This document shows, in pieces, positions 47,914 through 56,831 of a stretch of DNA of 64,000 nt (its first letter is position 1; each line of letters opens with the position of its first letter). A program made the position numbers and the translations under genes. Below the pieces are notes generated by a model. It made no database searches and was not told the DNA's origin. It saw nothing but the letters and a program-made list of their open reading frames with translations. Source of the DNA: Pseudomonas taetrolens (GTDB lineage Bacteria > Pseudomonadota > Gammaproteobacteria > Pseudomonadales > Pseudomonadaceae); assembly GCF_900475285.1 (NCBI RefSeq), contig NZ_LS483370.1, positions 3,486,001 through 3,550,000 of the forward strand, written 5' to 3'.

Positions 47914-48794
47914 GTTTGCCAACCGTAGCCTTTATCGGTACCGGGATCATGGGCCAACCCATGGCCCGCAACCTGCTGCAAGCCGGCTACCCGGTGCGGG
48001 CCTGGAACCGCTCGATCGCCAAGGCCGACGCACTGGCCGCCCACGGCGCCGAGATTTACCAGACCCCGACCCAAGCGGCAAACGGCGCGCAGGTGTTGAT
48101 CTGCATGCTCAGCGATGGCCCGACCTGTGACCAGGTGCTGTTTGGCGAAGGAGGCGCGGCGCTGGTTCTGGCGCCAGGTGCGCTGGTGATTGTCATGAGC
48201 TCGATTCCGGTCGACACCGCCGTCGAGCACGCTCGACGTTGTGCCGAACGGGGCCTGCATTACCTCGACGCCCCGGTGTCCGGAGGTGAGCGTGGGGCCC
48301 GCGAAGGCAATCTGGCAATCATGGTCGGCGGCGAACCCCCCGCCTTCGACCTCGGCCGCGAGGTGCTGGCCGCCATGGGCCGGCCGGTGCATGTCGGCCC
48401 GGCCGGTACCGGCGAGCTGTCCAAACTGGTCAACCAGTTGATCGTTGCCAGCACCATCGCCACGGTCGCCGAAGGCCTGCTGCTGGCCGAACGCGGCGGT
48501 GCGGACCCGGCCAAAGTGCATGACGCGCTGCTGGGCGGGTTCGTCGACTCTCCAATCTGGCGCCAGCATGGCCAACGCATGATCAACAACGACTTCACAC
48601 CCGGCGGTCCGGCCAAGTGGCAACTCAAGGACACCCGGACCGCCCTCGCCCAGGCGCAAAAGCTGGGCCTGAGCCTGCCAGTAGGCAGCCTGGTCGACGG
48701 GCTGTTCCAGGCCATGGTCGAGGCTGGCGACGGCGAACTCGACCATGCCGGGCTGATCCGCCAGCTGCGCCGCAACAACTCATTGCCCGAATAA
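47910..48794 (+). CDS. beta-hydroxyacid dehydrogenase (3-HIBDH/GarR/LtnD-like)
   Basis: 294 residues. N-terminal Rossmann motif FIGTGIMGQPMARNLLQAG, substrate motif DAPVSGGERGAREG, and the catalytic Lys in GTGELSKLVNQLIVAS. The family covers 3-hydroxyisobutyrate, tartronate-semialdehyde and L-threonate dehydrogenases; which one is not decided by sequence alone. Between the transporter and the IlvD/Edd dehydratase, so a role in the same sugar-acid route is likely. Confidence 0.88.
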   Translation: MSLPTVAFIGTGIMGQPMARNLLQAGYPVRAWNRSIAKADALAAHGAEIYQTPTQAANGAQVLICMLSDGPTCDQVLFGEGGAALVLAPGALVIVMSSIPVDTAVEHARRCAERGLHYLDAPVSGGERGAREGNLAIMVGGEPPAFDLGREVLAAMGRPVHVGPAGTGELSKLVNQLIVASTIATVAEGLLLAERGGADPAKVHDALLGGFVDSPIWRQHGQRMINNDFTPGGPAKWQLKDTRTALAQAQKLGLSLPVGSLVDGLFQAMVEAGDGELDHAGLIRQLRRNNSLPE

Positions 48795-48810
48795 TTTGAT
48801 GGAGCCTGTC

Positions 48811-50595
48811 ATGACCGATTCAACCCCACGCCGCCTGCGCAGCCAGCAATGGTTTGATGACCCCAGCCACGCCGACCTCACCGCGCTGTACGTGGAACGC
48901 TACATGAACCAGGGCCTGACCCGCGCCGAGCTGCAATCGGGTCGCCCGATCATCGGCATTGCCCAGACCGGCAGTGACCTGACGCCCTGCAACCGCCATC
49001 ACATCGAGCTGGCCAAGCGGGTCAAGGACGGCATCCGTGACGCGGGTGGCATCCCGATGGAATTTCCGGTGCACCCGATCGCCGAACAATCGCGCCGCCC
49101 GACAGCGGCCCTGGACCGCAACCTCGCCTATCTGGGCCTGGTGGAAGTGCTGCACGGCTATCCGCTGGATGGTGTGGTGCTGACCACCGGCTGCGATAAA
49201 ACCACCCCGGCTTGCCTGATGGCCGCAGCGACCACCGACTTGCCTTCCATCGTGCTCTCCGGCGGGCCGATGCTCGATGGCTGGCACAAAGGCCAGCGCA
49301 TCGGCTCCGGCACCGTGCTGTGGCATGCGCGCAATTTGCTCAGCGCCGGCGAGATCGATTACGAAGGGTTCATGACCCTGACCACTGCCTCATCCCCTTC
49401 AATTGGTCACTGCAACACCATGGGCACGGCGCTGTCGATGAACGCACTGGCCGAAGCACTGGGCATGTCACTGCCCGGCTGCGCCAGCATCCCGGCACCT
49501 TACCGCGAGCGCGGGCAGATGGCCTATGCAACCGGCATGCGTATCGTCGACCTGGTGCGCGAAGACGTGCGCCCGTCGCAGATCATGACCCACGCCGCCT
49601 TTGAAAACGCGATCGCCGTCGCCTCGGCGCTGGGCGCTTCCACCAACTGCCCACCGCACCTGATTGCGATTGCCCGCCACAGCGGCATCGACCTGTCACT
49701 GGAAGACTGGCAGCGCGTCGGCGAAGACGTGCCGTTGCTGGTCAACTGCATGCCGGCCGGCGAGTACCTGGGCGAAGGCTTCCACCGTGCTGGCGGCGTA
49801 CCGGCCGTGATGCATGAACTGGACAAGGTTGGACGCCTGCACCGTGACTGCCGTTCGGTGAGTGGCCGGAACATGGGCGAGATCGTGGCCGACGCCATGA
49901 CCGGCGACCGCGACGTGATCCGTTCGTACGAGGATCCGCTGATGCACCGCGCCGGCTTTATCGTCCTCAGCGGCAACTTCTTCGATAGCGCCATCATGAA
50001 GATGTCGGTGGTGGGCGAAGCCTTCCGCAGCACTTACCTCAGCGACCCGTTACAGCCCAACAGTTTTGAAGCCCGGGCCATCGTGTTCGAAGGGCCGGAA
50101 GACTATCAGGCGCGTATCAACGACCCGGCGCTGGACATCGACGAGCGCTGCATTCTGGTGATTCGCGGCTGTGGCACCGTTGGTTTCCCGGGCAGCGGCG
50201 AGGTGGTGAACATGACCCCGCCGTCGGCGCTGATCAAGGCCGGCATCGATTCGTTGCCGTGCATGGGCGACGGTCGCCAAAGCGGGACCTCGGCGAGCCC
50301 GTCGATCCTCAATATGTCGCCGGAATCGGCCGTGGGCGGAGGCCTGTCGCTGCTGCGCACCGGTGATCGCCTGCGCGTCGACCTGAATGCCCGCAGCGTC
50401 AATCTGCTGGTGGATGAGGCCGAACTGGACGCCCGCCGTCAGGAACCGCTGCCTCCCCTCGCCCCGTCGCAAACGCCGTGGCAAGAACTCTACCGCCAAC
50501 TGGTCGGCCAACTGTCCACCGGCGGCTGCCTGGAACCGGCAACCCTGTACTGGCGCGTCATCCCGGAAAACGGCCCACCTCGCCATTCTCACTAA
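48811..50595 (+). CDS. IlvD/Edd family sugar-acid dehydratase
   Basis: 594 residues. [Fe-S] ligands are in TGCDKTTPACLMA and GHCNTMGTALSM; GCGTVGFPGSGEVVNM is the C-terminal family block. Length and sequence are closer to pentonate/hexonate dehydratases (arabinonate, xylonate) than to IlvD. It would dehydrate an aldonate to a 2-keto-3-deoxy acid, feeding the SDR or the XylX-like enzyme. The ATG at 48811 has a GGAG site; 48799 is an alternative. Confidence 0.9.
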   Translation: MTDSTPRRLRSQQWFDDPSHADLTALYVERYMNQGLTRAELQSGRPIIGIAQTGSDLTPCNRHHIELAKRVKDGIRDAGGIPMEFPVHPIAEQSRRPTAALDRNLAYLGLVEVLHGYPLDGVVLTTGCDKTTPACLMAAATTDLPSIVLSGGPMLDGWHKGQRIGSGTVLWHARNLLSAGEIDYEGFMTLTTASSPSIGHCNTMGTALSMNALAEALGMSLPGCASIPAPYRERGQMAYATGMRIVDLVREDVRPSQIMTHAAFENAIAVASALGASTNCPPHLIAIARHSGIDLSLEDWQRVGEDVPLLVNCMPAGEYLGEGFHRAGGVPAVMHELDKVGRLHRDCRSVSGRNMGEIVADAMTGDRDVIRSYEDPLMHRAGFIVLSGNFFDSAIMKMSVVGEAFRSTYLSDPLQPNSFEARAIVFEGPEDYQARINDPALDIDERCILVIRGCGTVGFPGSGEVVNMTPPSALIKAGIDSLPCMGDGRQSGTSASPSILNMSPESAVGGGLSLLRTGDRLRVDLNARSVNLLVDEAELDARRQEPLPPLAPSQTPWQELYRQLVGQLSTGGCLEPATLYWRVIPENGPPRHSH

Positions 50596-50612
50596 GCCCA
50601 AGGACGAGCCTT

Positions 50613-51800
50613 ATGAAATCCCTGCAATTAACCGTAGAAAACTCTCTGCCCCACGACTGGCAACGCGCAACTCTGGTCGGTCGGGTGTGGCTGCCGGGCA
50701 CGTCCGGCGGCCCCGCTGTGGTCGTGGTGCGTGACGGTGAAGTGATCGACTGCACCGCACACTTCTCCACCCTGAGCCTGTTGCTGGAAACGCCGTCACC
50801 GCTGCAAACCGTGCGCGAAACCCGCGGTACTTCGCTGGGGACACTTCAGGCCCTGCTGGCCAACAGCGGCGAACAGCGTGATCCGGCACAACCTTACCTG
50901 CTGGCCCCTGCCGACCTGCAAGTGATCAAGGCCGCCGGCGTGACCTTCGCCGCCAGCATGATCGAGCGGGTGATTGAGGAAAAAGCCGGCGGCGATGCCC
51001 TGCGTGCCGAACACATCCGTGCCCTGGTGCAGGAAGTGATCGGCGACAACCTGCGCGACCTGCGCCCTGGATCACCGGAGGCCATGCGCCTGAAGCAGGT
51101 GTTGATCGAACAGAACATGTGGTCGCAATACCTGGAAGTCGGCATCGGCCCCGACGCCGAAATCTTCACCAAAGCCCCGATTCTGGCGGCGGTGGGCAGT
51201 GGCAACACGATCGGCGTCCATCCCGGTTCCAGCTGGAACAATCCTGAGCCGGAAGTGGTGCTGGCGGTGGACAGCCAAGGCCGGATCCACGGCGCAACCC
51301 TGGGCAACGACGTCAACCTGCGCGACTTCGAAGGGCGCAGTGCGCTGCTGCTGAGCAAGGCTAAGGATAACAACGCTTCTTGTGCATTGGGGCCCTTCAT
51401 TCGGCTGTTCGATGAGCATTTCAGCCTGGATGACGTACGTCGCTGCGAAGTGACCTTGCGGGTCGAAGGCCAGGACGGCTACGTGCTCAACGGCAACAGT
51501 TCAATGAGCCAGATCAGCCGCGACCCGGCGGACCTGGCGCAGCAGACACTCAACGCCAACCACCAATATCCGGACGGCTTCGTGCTGTTCCTCGGCACCC
51601 TGTTCGCCCCCACCGATGACCGCGATCAACCAGGTCAGGGCTTTACCCATAAGGAAGGGGATGTGGTGAGCATCTCATCCCCTGCCCTCGGCGCGCTGCA
51701 TAACCGTGTCACCGGCAGCGACCAGGCGGCGCCCTGGGCATTCGGGGTCGGTGCCCTGATGAAGAACCTGGCGCAACGCGGCGTGCTCGGCCAGGCATGA
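50613..51800 (+). CDS. FAH family protein, XylX-like keto-deoxy-aldonate dehydratase
   Basis: 395 residues, longer than the 282-residue FAH hydrolases in this window. The C-terminal FAH domain includes GSSWNNPEPEVVLAVDSQGR, TLGNDVNLRDFEGRSALLLS and SKAKDNNASCALGPF. This length class includes 2-keto-3-deoxy-D-xylonate dehydratase (XylX), which forms 2-oxoglutarate semialdehyde. The corresponding semialdehyde dehydrogenase is not in the cluster. Last gene of the operon, followed by a terminator. Confidence 0.82.
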   Translation: MKSLQLTVENSLPHDWQRATLVGRVWLPGTSGGPAVVVVRDGEVIDCTAHFSTLSLLLETPSPLQTVRETRGTSLGTLQALLANSGEQRDPAQPYLLAPADLQVIKAAGVTFAASMIERVIEEKAGGDALRAEHIRALVQEVIGDNLRDLRPGSPEAMRLKQVLIEQNMWSQYLEVGIGPDAEIFTKAPILAAVGSGNTIGVHPGSSWNNPEPEVVLAVDSQGRIHGATLGNDVNLRDFEGRSALLLSKAKDNNASCALGPFIRLFDEHFSLDDVRRCEVTLRVEGQDGYVLNGNSSMSQISRDPADLAQQTLNANHQYPDGFVLFLGTLFAPTDDRDQPGQGFTHKEGDVVSISSPALGALHNRVTGSDQAAPWAFGVGALMKNLAQRGVLGQA

Positions 51801-51831
51801 CCGATGTAGCTCGCCCCTGAGCACTGATGCG

Positions 51832-51872
51832 AAAACGCCCCGCCGGAGACATCCTCCAGTGGGGCGTTTTTT
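51832..51872. terminator. bidirectional terminator
   Basis: AAAACGCCCC and GGGGCGTTTTTT arms with an inner CGGAG/CTCC stem, between the convergent XylX-like and chrA genes. Confidence 0.85.
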
Positions 51873-51899
51873 ATTCTGACCGGGTACCTGGCATGTTCA

Positions 51900-53105
51900 T
51901 CACATAACGCTCAGCCCCCAACCTGCGACCCCGCTACCGAGCACCACCAGCCATGGCGGGAGTTTCCAGAACATCAGCGCGACCAGGGCAAGGAGCGCCA
52001 ACGCAAAATCTTCAGTCCGCAAAATCGCACTGGTCCAGACCGGTTGATACAGCGCGGCCAGCAACAGGCCGACGACCCCCGCATTTACCCCGGCCAGTGC
52101 CGCCTGTGTACGCAAGCTGCGGCGCAACTGCTCCCAAAAAGGCAAGGCGCCGACTATCAGCAGAAAGGAGGGCGCGAAGATTGCCAGCAAACACACCATG
52201 CCTCCTGCCCAGCCTGAAGGCGCGAGGTTCATGGATGCCCCGAGAAAAGCGGCAAAGGTAAACAGCGGTCCCGGCACCGCTTGCGCAGCCCCATAACCGG
52301 CCAGGAACACGTCATTGCTGACCCAGCCCGCAGGCACCACCTCAGCTTGCAACAAGGGCAACACCACATGGCCGCCACCGAATACCAGCGACCCCGCCCG
52401 GTAGAATGCATCCACCAGGGCCACGGTCTGATTCGGCAAGCGTTCTGCCAGAAGCGGCAGGCCGACCAGCAACAGCACAAACAGCGCCAGGCAGATGATT
52501 CCTGCCCGTTGACTGACCGGCATCGGCAGCGGATCGTGCGCGGCGCGCTGTTCAGGTTTGAACAGCATCAGCCCGGCAACCCCCGCCGCAACAATAACCC
52601 CGACCTGCCCCCACGCAGAGGGCTCGACCAACGCCACGCAGGCGGCCAGCGTCATCAGGGTGATTCGCCGCACGTCCGTGCACAAGGTGCGCGCCATCCC
52701 CCAGACCGCTTGAGCCACCACCGCAACGGCTACCACTTTAAGCCCGTGCAAGGCGCCGGATGAAATGGCAGTGCCGTAATGGGAAATACCCAGCGCAAAC
52801 AGGATCAGGACAATTGCCGACGGCAAGGTAAAACCCGCCCACGCCGCCAGCGCACCCGCGTATCCTGCCCGCGACAACCCCAATGCGATACCGACCTGAC
52901 TGCTGGCCGGTCCCGGCAAGAATTGGCAGAGCGCCACCAGGTCCGCATAACTGCGATCCGTCAGCCACTGCCGCCGCGCCACAAACTCCTCACGAAAATA
53001 CCCCAGATGAGCAATTGGCCCACCGAAAGACGTCAGCCCAAGGCGCAAAAAAACCAGAAACACAGCCCACGCACTACTGCGCTGATTGACACCCGAACTG
53101 ACCAT
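51900..53105 (-). CDS. chrA: chromate transporter, two-domain
   Basis: 401 residues, two homologous CHR domains. The N-terminal one has FLRLGLTSFGGPIAHLGYFR and LCQFLPGPASSQVGIALG; the C-terminal one has GSLVFGGGHVVLPLLQAEVV and GYGAAQAVPGPLFTFAAFLG. Inner-membrane efflux of chromate and possibly sulfate. No chrB or other resistance gene is adjacent. Confidence 0.92.
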   Translation of the reverse strand: MVSSGVNQRSSAWAVFLVFLRLGLTSFGGPIAHLGYFREEFVARRQWLTDRSYADLVALCQFLPGPASSQVGIALGLSRAGYAGALAAWAGFTLPSAIVLILFALGISHYGTAISSGALHGLKVVAVAVVAQAVWGMARTLCTDVRRITLMTLAACVALVEPSAWGQVGVIVAAGVAGLMLFKPEQRAAHDPLPMPVSQRAGIICLALFVLLLVGLPLLAERLPNQTVALVDAFYRAGSLVFGGGHVVLPLLQAEVVPAGWVSNDVFLAGYGAAQAVPGPLFTFAAFLGASMNLAPSGWAGGMVCLLAIFAPSFLLIVGALPFWEQLRRSLRTQAALAGVNAGVVGLLLAALYQPVWTSAILRTEDFALALLALVALMFWKLPPWLVVLGSGVAGWGLSVM

Positions 53106-53383
53106 GCAAACGCCTCATGCTTGAACTGGACACTGAGAACACAGCGCGGAACACGCCTGAATGCACGGAAATCTCGCACAGCCGATACCAACAGGCAAAT
53201 AGACTGAACTGGCGCGGCTTATTCATGGGTTTGGGGAGGCTTGAATCAGCCGGTGAGTGCGTCACCTACCCACCAAGGCCTTTTGAAAAAAGCGAGCCTG
53301 CAAGGCACAGGCCCCACAGACTCGTGGTCAGGTTACAACCCGGCAGGAACGCCAGCACACTGCTGCGCAGCCAAAAAACGCCG

Positions 53384-54664
53384 TTATCGCATTACCGCGG
53401 CAACCGGCACTTGATGGCTTTGCCCCTTGATAGCCAGCACCACCACTAACATACCCAAGCCACATACAGCGGCCGAGATAACAAAGGCCACGTTGTAACC
53501 ACCGCCATACTGCACGACCAGCCCGGTCAACGTAGGTGCGATGATCCCCGCAAGATTCGCCAGCAGGTGAACGAAACCACCGGTGCCACCCACGCGATTC
53601 TTGGGCACGATGTCCTGAATCAACGCCCAGCAAATCTGCGGGGTCACAAACAGGAAAACACTGGATACGGTGATACAGGCAACGGCCATGCCCAACGACA
53701 CCACTTGCGTGGTAATCAATACGCAAGCCGCTGCTACTCCCAAGCCTACAGTGAGCATGATTTTACGGGCCAGGATCACATTGCCGAGTTTTTTGGCGAG
53801 TGCGTCTGTCATGAAACCACCGCCCAAAAAGCCCACTGCCGCGCCCAGCCAGGGGATCACCCCGATGATACTCATGCTTTTGATGTCGAGATGCTGGTAG
53901 TCCATCAAATAGCTGGGTAGCCAGGTAAGAAAAAAGTACAACACATAGTTGAAGCAAAAGAAGGCCGTCGCCACAGCCAGCACGGGCGCAGAAAAAATAT
54001 AGCTGAACAGGCTGCGACCTTCTTCAACACTCTCCACCAGCACTTCTTCACGGCTGGCTCGAATCAATTCGCGCTCGGCCTCGGAGACTTTTGGGTGCTG
54101 TTCGGGCGTGTCCTTGAACATCATCAGCCAGGCCAACAACCACAATGCCCCCAGCACGGCGATGACTACAAATGACACGCGCCAGCCGAAGTTGTAAGCC
54201 ACCAGCCCCACCACAGGCCCTGCCAGGGCCGCACCCAATGGTTGCCCGCAGTTAGTGAAGCCTAATGCCCGCCCTGCTTCTTCGCGGGGGAACCAGTTGG
54301 TAATCGCCTTATTGGTGGTGGTGCCCATCGGCCCCTCGCCCATGCCGAACAACACCCGGAATATCAGCAACTGAAAGTAACCGGTGATGACGGCTGTCAA
54401 ACCGCAGAACAGAGACCAGCTCCCTGCCGCCCAGGCGAAAACCTTTTTCGGTCCGTATTTGTCCGCCGCCCAGCCGCCGATAAAGCACAGGGCGCAATAG
54501 CCAATGAAAAAAGAGCTGAAGATGAAGCCCATTTGCGCATCGTCGATATGCAATTCGCTTTTGAGCAGCGGCGCGACCACCGAGAGCGCCGCACGGTCCA
54601 GATAGTTGAGCATGCCGGCAAAGAACAACAAGCCGGCAATGCTCCAACGGTAATTGCCTTTCAT
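53384..54664 (-). CDS. MFS transporter, ACS family
   Basis: 426 residues from the ATG at 54664. GMLNYLDRAALSVVAPLLKS and GMGEGPMGTTTNKAITNWFP are glucarate/galactonate-permease-like signatures. It follows the enolase-superfamily gene by 44 bases on the same strand, suggesting import of that enzyme's acid-sugar substrate. The ribosome site is weak. Confidence 0.87.
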   Translation of the reverse strand: MKGNYRWSIAGLLFFAGMLNYLDRAALSVVAPLLKSELHIDDAQMGFIFSSFFIGYCALCFIGGWAADKYGPKKVFAWAAGSWSLFCGLTAVITGYFQLLIFRVLFGMGEGPMGTTTNKAITNWFPREEAGRALGFTNCGQPLGAALAGPVVGLVAYNFGWRVSFVVIAVLGALWLLAWLMMFKDTPEQHPKVSEAERELIRASREEVLVESVEEGRSLFSYIFSAPVLAVATAFFCFNYVLYFFLTWLPSYLMDYQHLDIKSMSIIGVIPWLGAAVGFLGGGFMTDALAKKLGNVILARKIMLTVGLGVAAACVLITTQVVSLGMAVACITVSSVFLFVTPQICWALIQDIVPKNRVGGTGGFVHLLANLAGIIAPTLTGLVVQYGGGYNVAFVISAAVCGLGMLVVVLAIKGQSHQVPVAAVMR

Positions 54665-54708
54665 TTTTTTATGGCCTTTTTTATTAATGGAAACAATCGA
54701 GGGGGGGA

Positions 54709-55848
54709 CTAATCGATCAGGGCACGCTCGACGCAATAATCTTCGATGACCTGGAAATCCGGCGTGAACCCCAGACCTGCGGCAGATGGGAGTTCCATGG
54801 TCGGTTTGAATGCCAAAGCCGGGTACAACAGGCGCTCGAACTCAATGAACGGCACCTCGACTGCCACCTCACGGGGAAGCAACGTACACAGGTGAGCTAC
54901 GGCCAGCAGGCCAGGACCAAAATAGAAACAGTGCGGCACAACTTTCACGCCCTGCTGTTTCGCCAGCGCAAACACCTCGAGCATGGCGCCAATGCCTCCC
55001 ACTTTCGCCACGCTAGGCTGTACGACATCGATCGCTTGCTGCATGAGCAGCGTCTTGATGCCTTGCACCCCGGCAGCATTTTCACCGGCGGCCAGGGGCA
55101 CGCCCTGCTGACGTACCTGAGCCAGCCCAATGGAGTCGTCGGGTGGCCATACAGGTTCTTCCAGCCAGGTCAGTTCAAGCGCCCTCAATTGCTCAGCGAC
55201 TGCGCTGGCCTCGGCCACAGACCATGGGCAATTGACATCCACCATCAACTCGCCCGCTTCCACGGGCAGCGCCTGACGGGCAGCAGCAATCGCATCGATG
55301 TGGGTTTCATGCAGTTTGATCTTGCGAAAGCCCAGGTCACGAGCACGACTGACCTGCCGATAGACCTCATCAGGATCGTTGCCATAACTGACCAGGCTGG
55401 CGTACAGCTCCAGCGTTCGAGGGGTTCCCCCTAGCAATTGATGCAACGGAACCCCTGCAACCTGAGCGGCAAGATCCCACAGGGCAATATCAATCCCCGA
55501 AAGCGCGTAGACCATCGCCCCGGTAGACCCAAAGCCATGCACGGCGCGACGTACCTTCTCCAGGGTTTGCTCGCGGTCCTCAAGCGACGTCCCGATAAAC
55601 ATCGGAGCGACAACCGTAGCCAACGCCTTGAACGTAACCGGATTGGAGCCATGCCCGAACGCTTCACCCCAACCCACCAGGCCGGTGTCCGTCATGACTT
55701 TAAGCATCAGGCTTTCCATGCGCCGGTGGCTCGGCGAGGCCGCATTAAAGGCGTCATCGTCCTTGGCTTGGCCACGATTCTGCCGCTGGCCGGTCCCCGC
55801 ACTGAACGGGACACTGATGCGGATAATTTCGATACTGCTGATATTCAC
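54709..55848 (-). CDS. mandelate racemase/muconate lactonizing enzyme family protein
   Basis: 379 residues of the enolase superfamily. The barrel shows a K-x-H motif (RKIKLHETH) where many members have K-x-K. Metal ligands are in LMVDVNCPWS, WLEEPVWPPDD and AAGENAAGV, and a C-terminal His in VVPHCFYFGPG. Probably a dehydratase or racemase for an acid sugar; specificity cannot be read. It forms a two-gene operon with the MFS gene. A palindrome at 55900-55913 precedes it. Confidence 0.86.
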   Translation of the reverse strand: MNISSIEIIRISVPFSAGTGQRQNRGQAKDDDAFNAASPSHRRMESLMLKVMTDTGLVGWGEAFGHGSNPVTFKALATVVAPMFIGTSLEDREQTLEKVRRAVHGFGSTGAMVYALSGIDIALWDLAAQVAGVPLHQLLGGTPRTLELYASLVSYGNDPDEVYRQVSRARDLGFRKIKLHETHIDAIAAARQALPVEAGELMVDVNCPWSVAEASAVAEQLRALELTWLEEPVWPPDDSIGLAQVRQQGVPLAAGENAAGVQGIKTLLMQQAIDVVQPSVAKVGGIGAMLEVFALAKQQGVKVVPHCFYFGPGLLAVAHLCTLLPREVAVEVPFIEFERLLYPALAFKPTMELPSAAGLGFTPDFQVIEDYCVERALID

Positions 55849-55899
55849 AGGTCGGTCTTCCCCATTTTTATAGGATTTGTGGGTCTGCCGTAAGCACAG

Positions 55900-55913
55900 G
55901 TACGTTATCGTAC
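55900..55913. promoter_or_regulatory. palindromic operator candidate
   Basis: GTACG-TTAT-CGTAC, 52 bases upstream of the enolase-superfamily gene. It looks like a regulator site of GntR type, but no regulator gene is adjacent. Confidence 0.45.
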
Positions 55914-56142
55914 AACACTAAAAATAGACGCGAAACATTTTGTGGCATCCGCGTACCCGACACAGATGCGTGATGGCGGCGGGCGCAATACTGGCGATCG
56001 AACAAAGGGAAAGGGAGAAACTGTCTGGAGGGGCAGGATGGTCAAAAACACATCCGAATACTTTCAAGCTCAGCTTCACATCACGCTCATGCGGGTATGA
56101 GATGAATGACCATAGGCAATGGTCGTGAAGCCTTGAAAAATA

Positions 56143-56219
56143 TGGTGTCCCAGGCGGGGTTCGAACCTGCAACCTTCCCCTTAGGAGGGGGATGCTCTAT
56201 CCAATTGAGCTACTGAGAC
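56143..56219 (-). tRNA. tRNA-Arg (CCT)
   Basis: 77 bases with encoded CCA. Acceptor GTCTCAG pairs with CTGGGAC, D-stem GCTC/GAGC, anticodon stem TCCCC/GGGGA with loop CTCCTAA (anticodon CCT, reading AGG), T-loop TTCGAAC. One A-C mismatch in the T-stem. Confidence 0.95.
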
Positions 56220-56831
56220 ACACTTTTTGCATCGCACAGGGCGTGCGCTGCAATCAACGGCGTGCATGGTAACGGCCTACCCTTGGTTTGTCATGTCGTC
56301 CGTGGGCTTTTTAGCTGTCGGCTCCCGCCAGGCTGGCTTCGCGGGTGTCAGTCTCGCCTGTTGGCAGCACAACAGATCACGCCCCACCGCTGCGGCAGAA
56401 AACCGTATACAAAATGTCACAGAACGGTGCACTCCAGATCGCCTTCCACAGTTTATGCATCAAAAAGTAACAACGCATTGGCTCAGCCCACACATTACCC
56501 AGCCGTAACTGTTTTGCCCCCTTGCCTTTAACGCCTTCAGCCCTTCAAAAAAAATCCTCCTATTTTTCATATTGTTAACTTCGTGCTCCTCGTCCAGCAG
56601 AAATCTCCAATGCTGAGAATCTTCTGGCTGGCATGAATATCGCTTACATCCGCACGGCACTTGTATACAAAACACACAAAAACTAGGTACATGCCGCTTC
56701 TAAACCTGAGCCAAACAACAGGCCTGTCGCGGACTTTCATAACCAGTGATGCTTGCTAAACGTGACGAAGATTTGTCGGGCCAGCGCTCATGAACAGTCA
56801 TCACGCCAGCAAGGATCAGGAGCTTGCCAGA
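56220..56831. other. non-coding region upstream of the NCS1 permease gene
   Basis: About 610 bases. AT content rises in 56500-56700. Short open frames exist on both strands but have no ribosome site or family match. It should hold the tRNA-Arg and permease promoters; I cannot place them with confidence. Confidence 0.4.

Noticed and set aside
53117..53449. Open frame between chrA and the MFS gene
   Set aside because: Overlaps the 3' end of the MFS gene, low-quality composition, no ribosome site.
53384..56219. Genomic island inserted at tRNA-Arg(CCT)
   Set aside because: No integrase, no direct repeat of the tRNA 3' end, and normal composition beside the tRNA.
56460..56675. Possible small minus-strand protein upstream of the NCS1 gene
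   Set aside because: The internal start has only a weak ribosome site and there is no family signal; AT-rich non-coding DNA is more likely.
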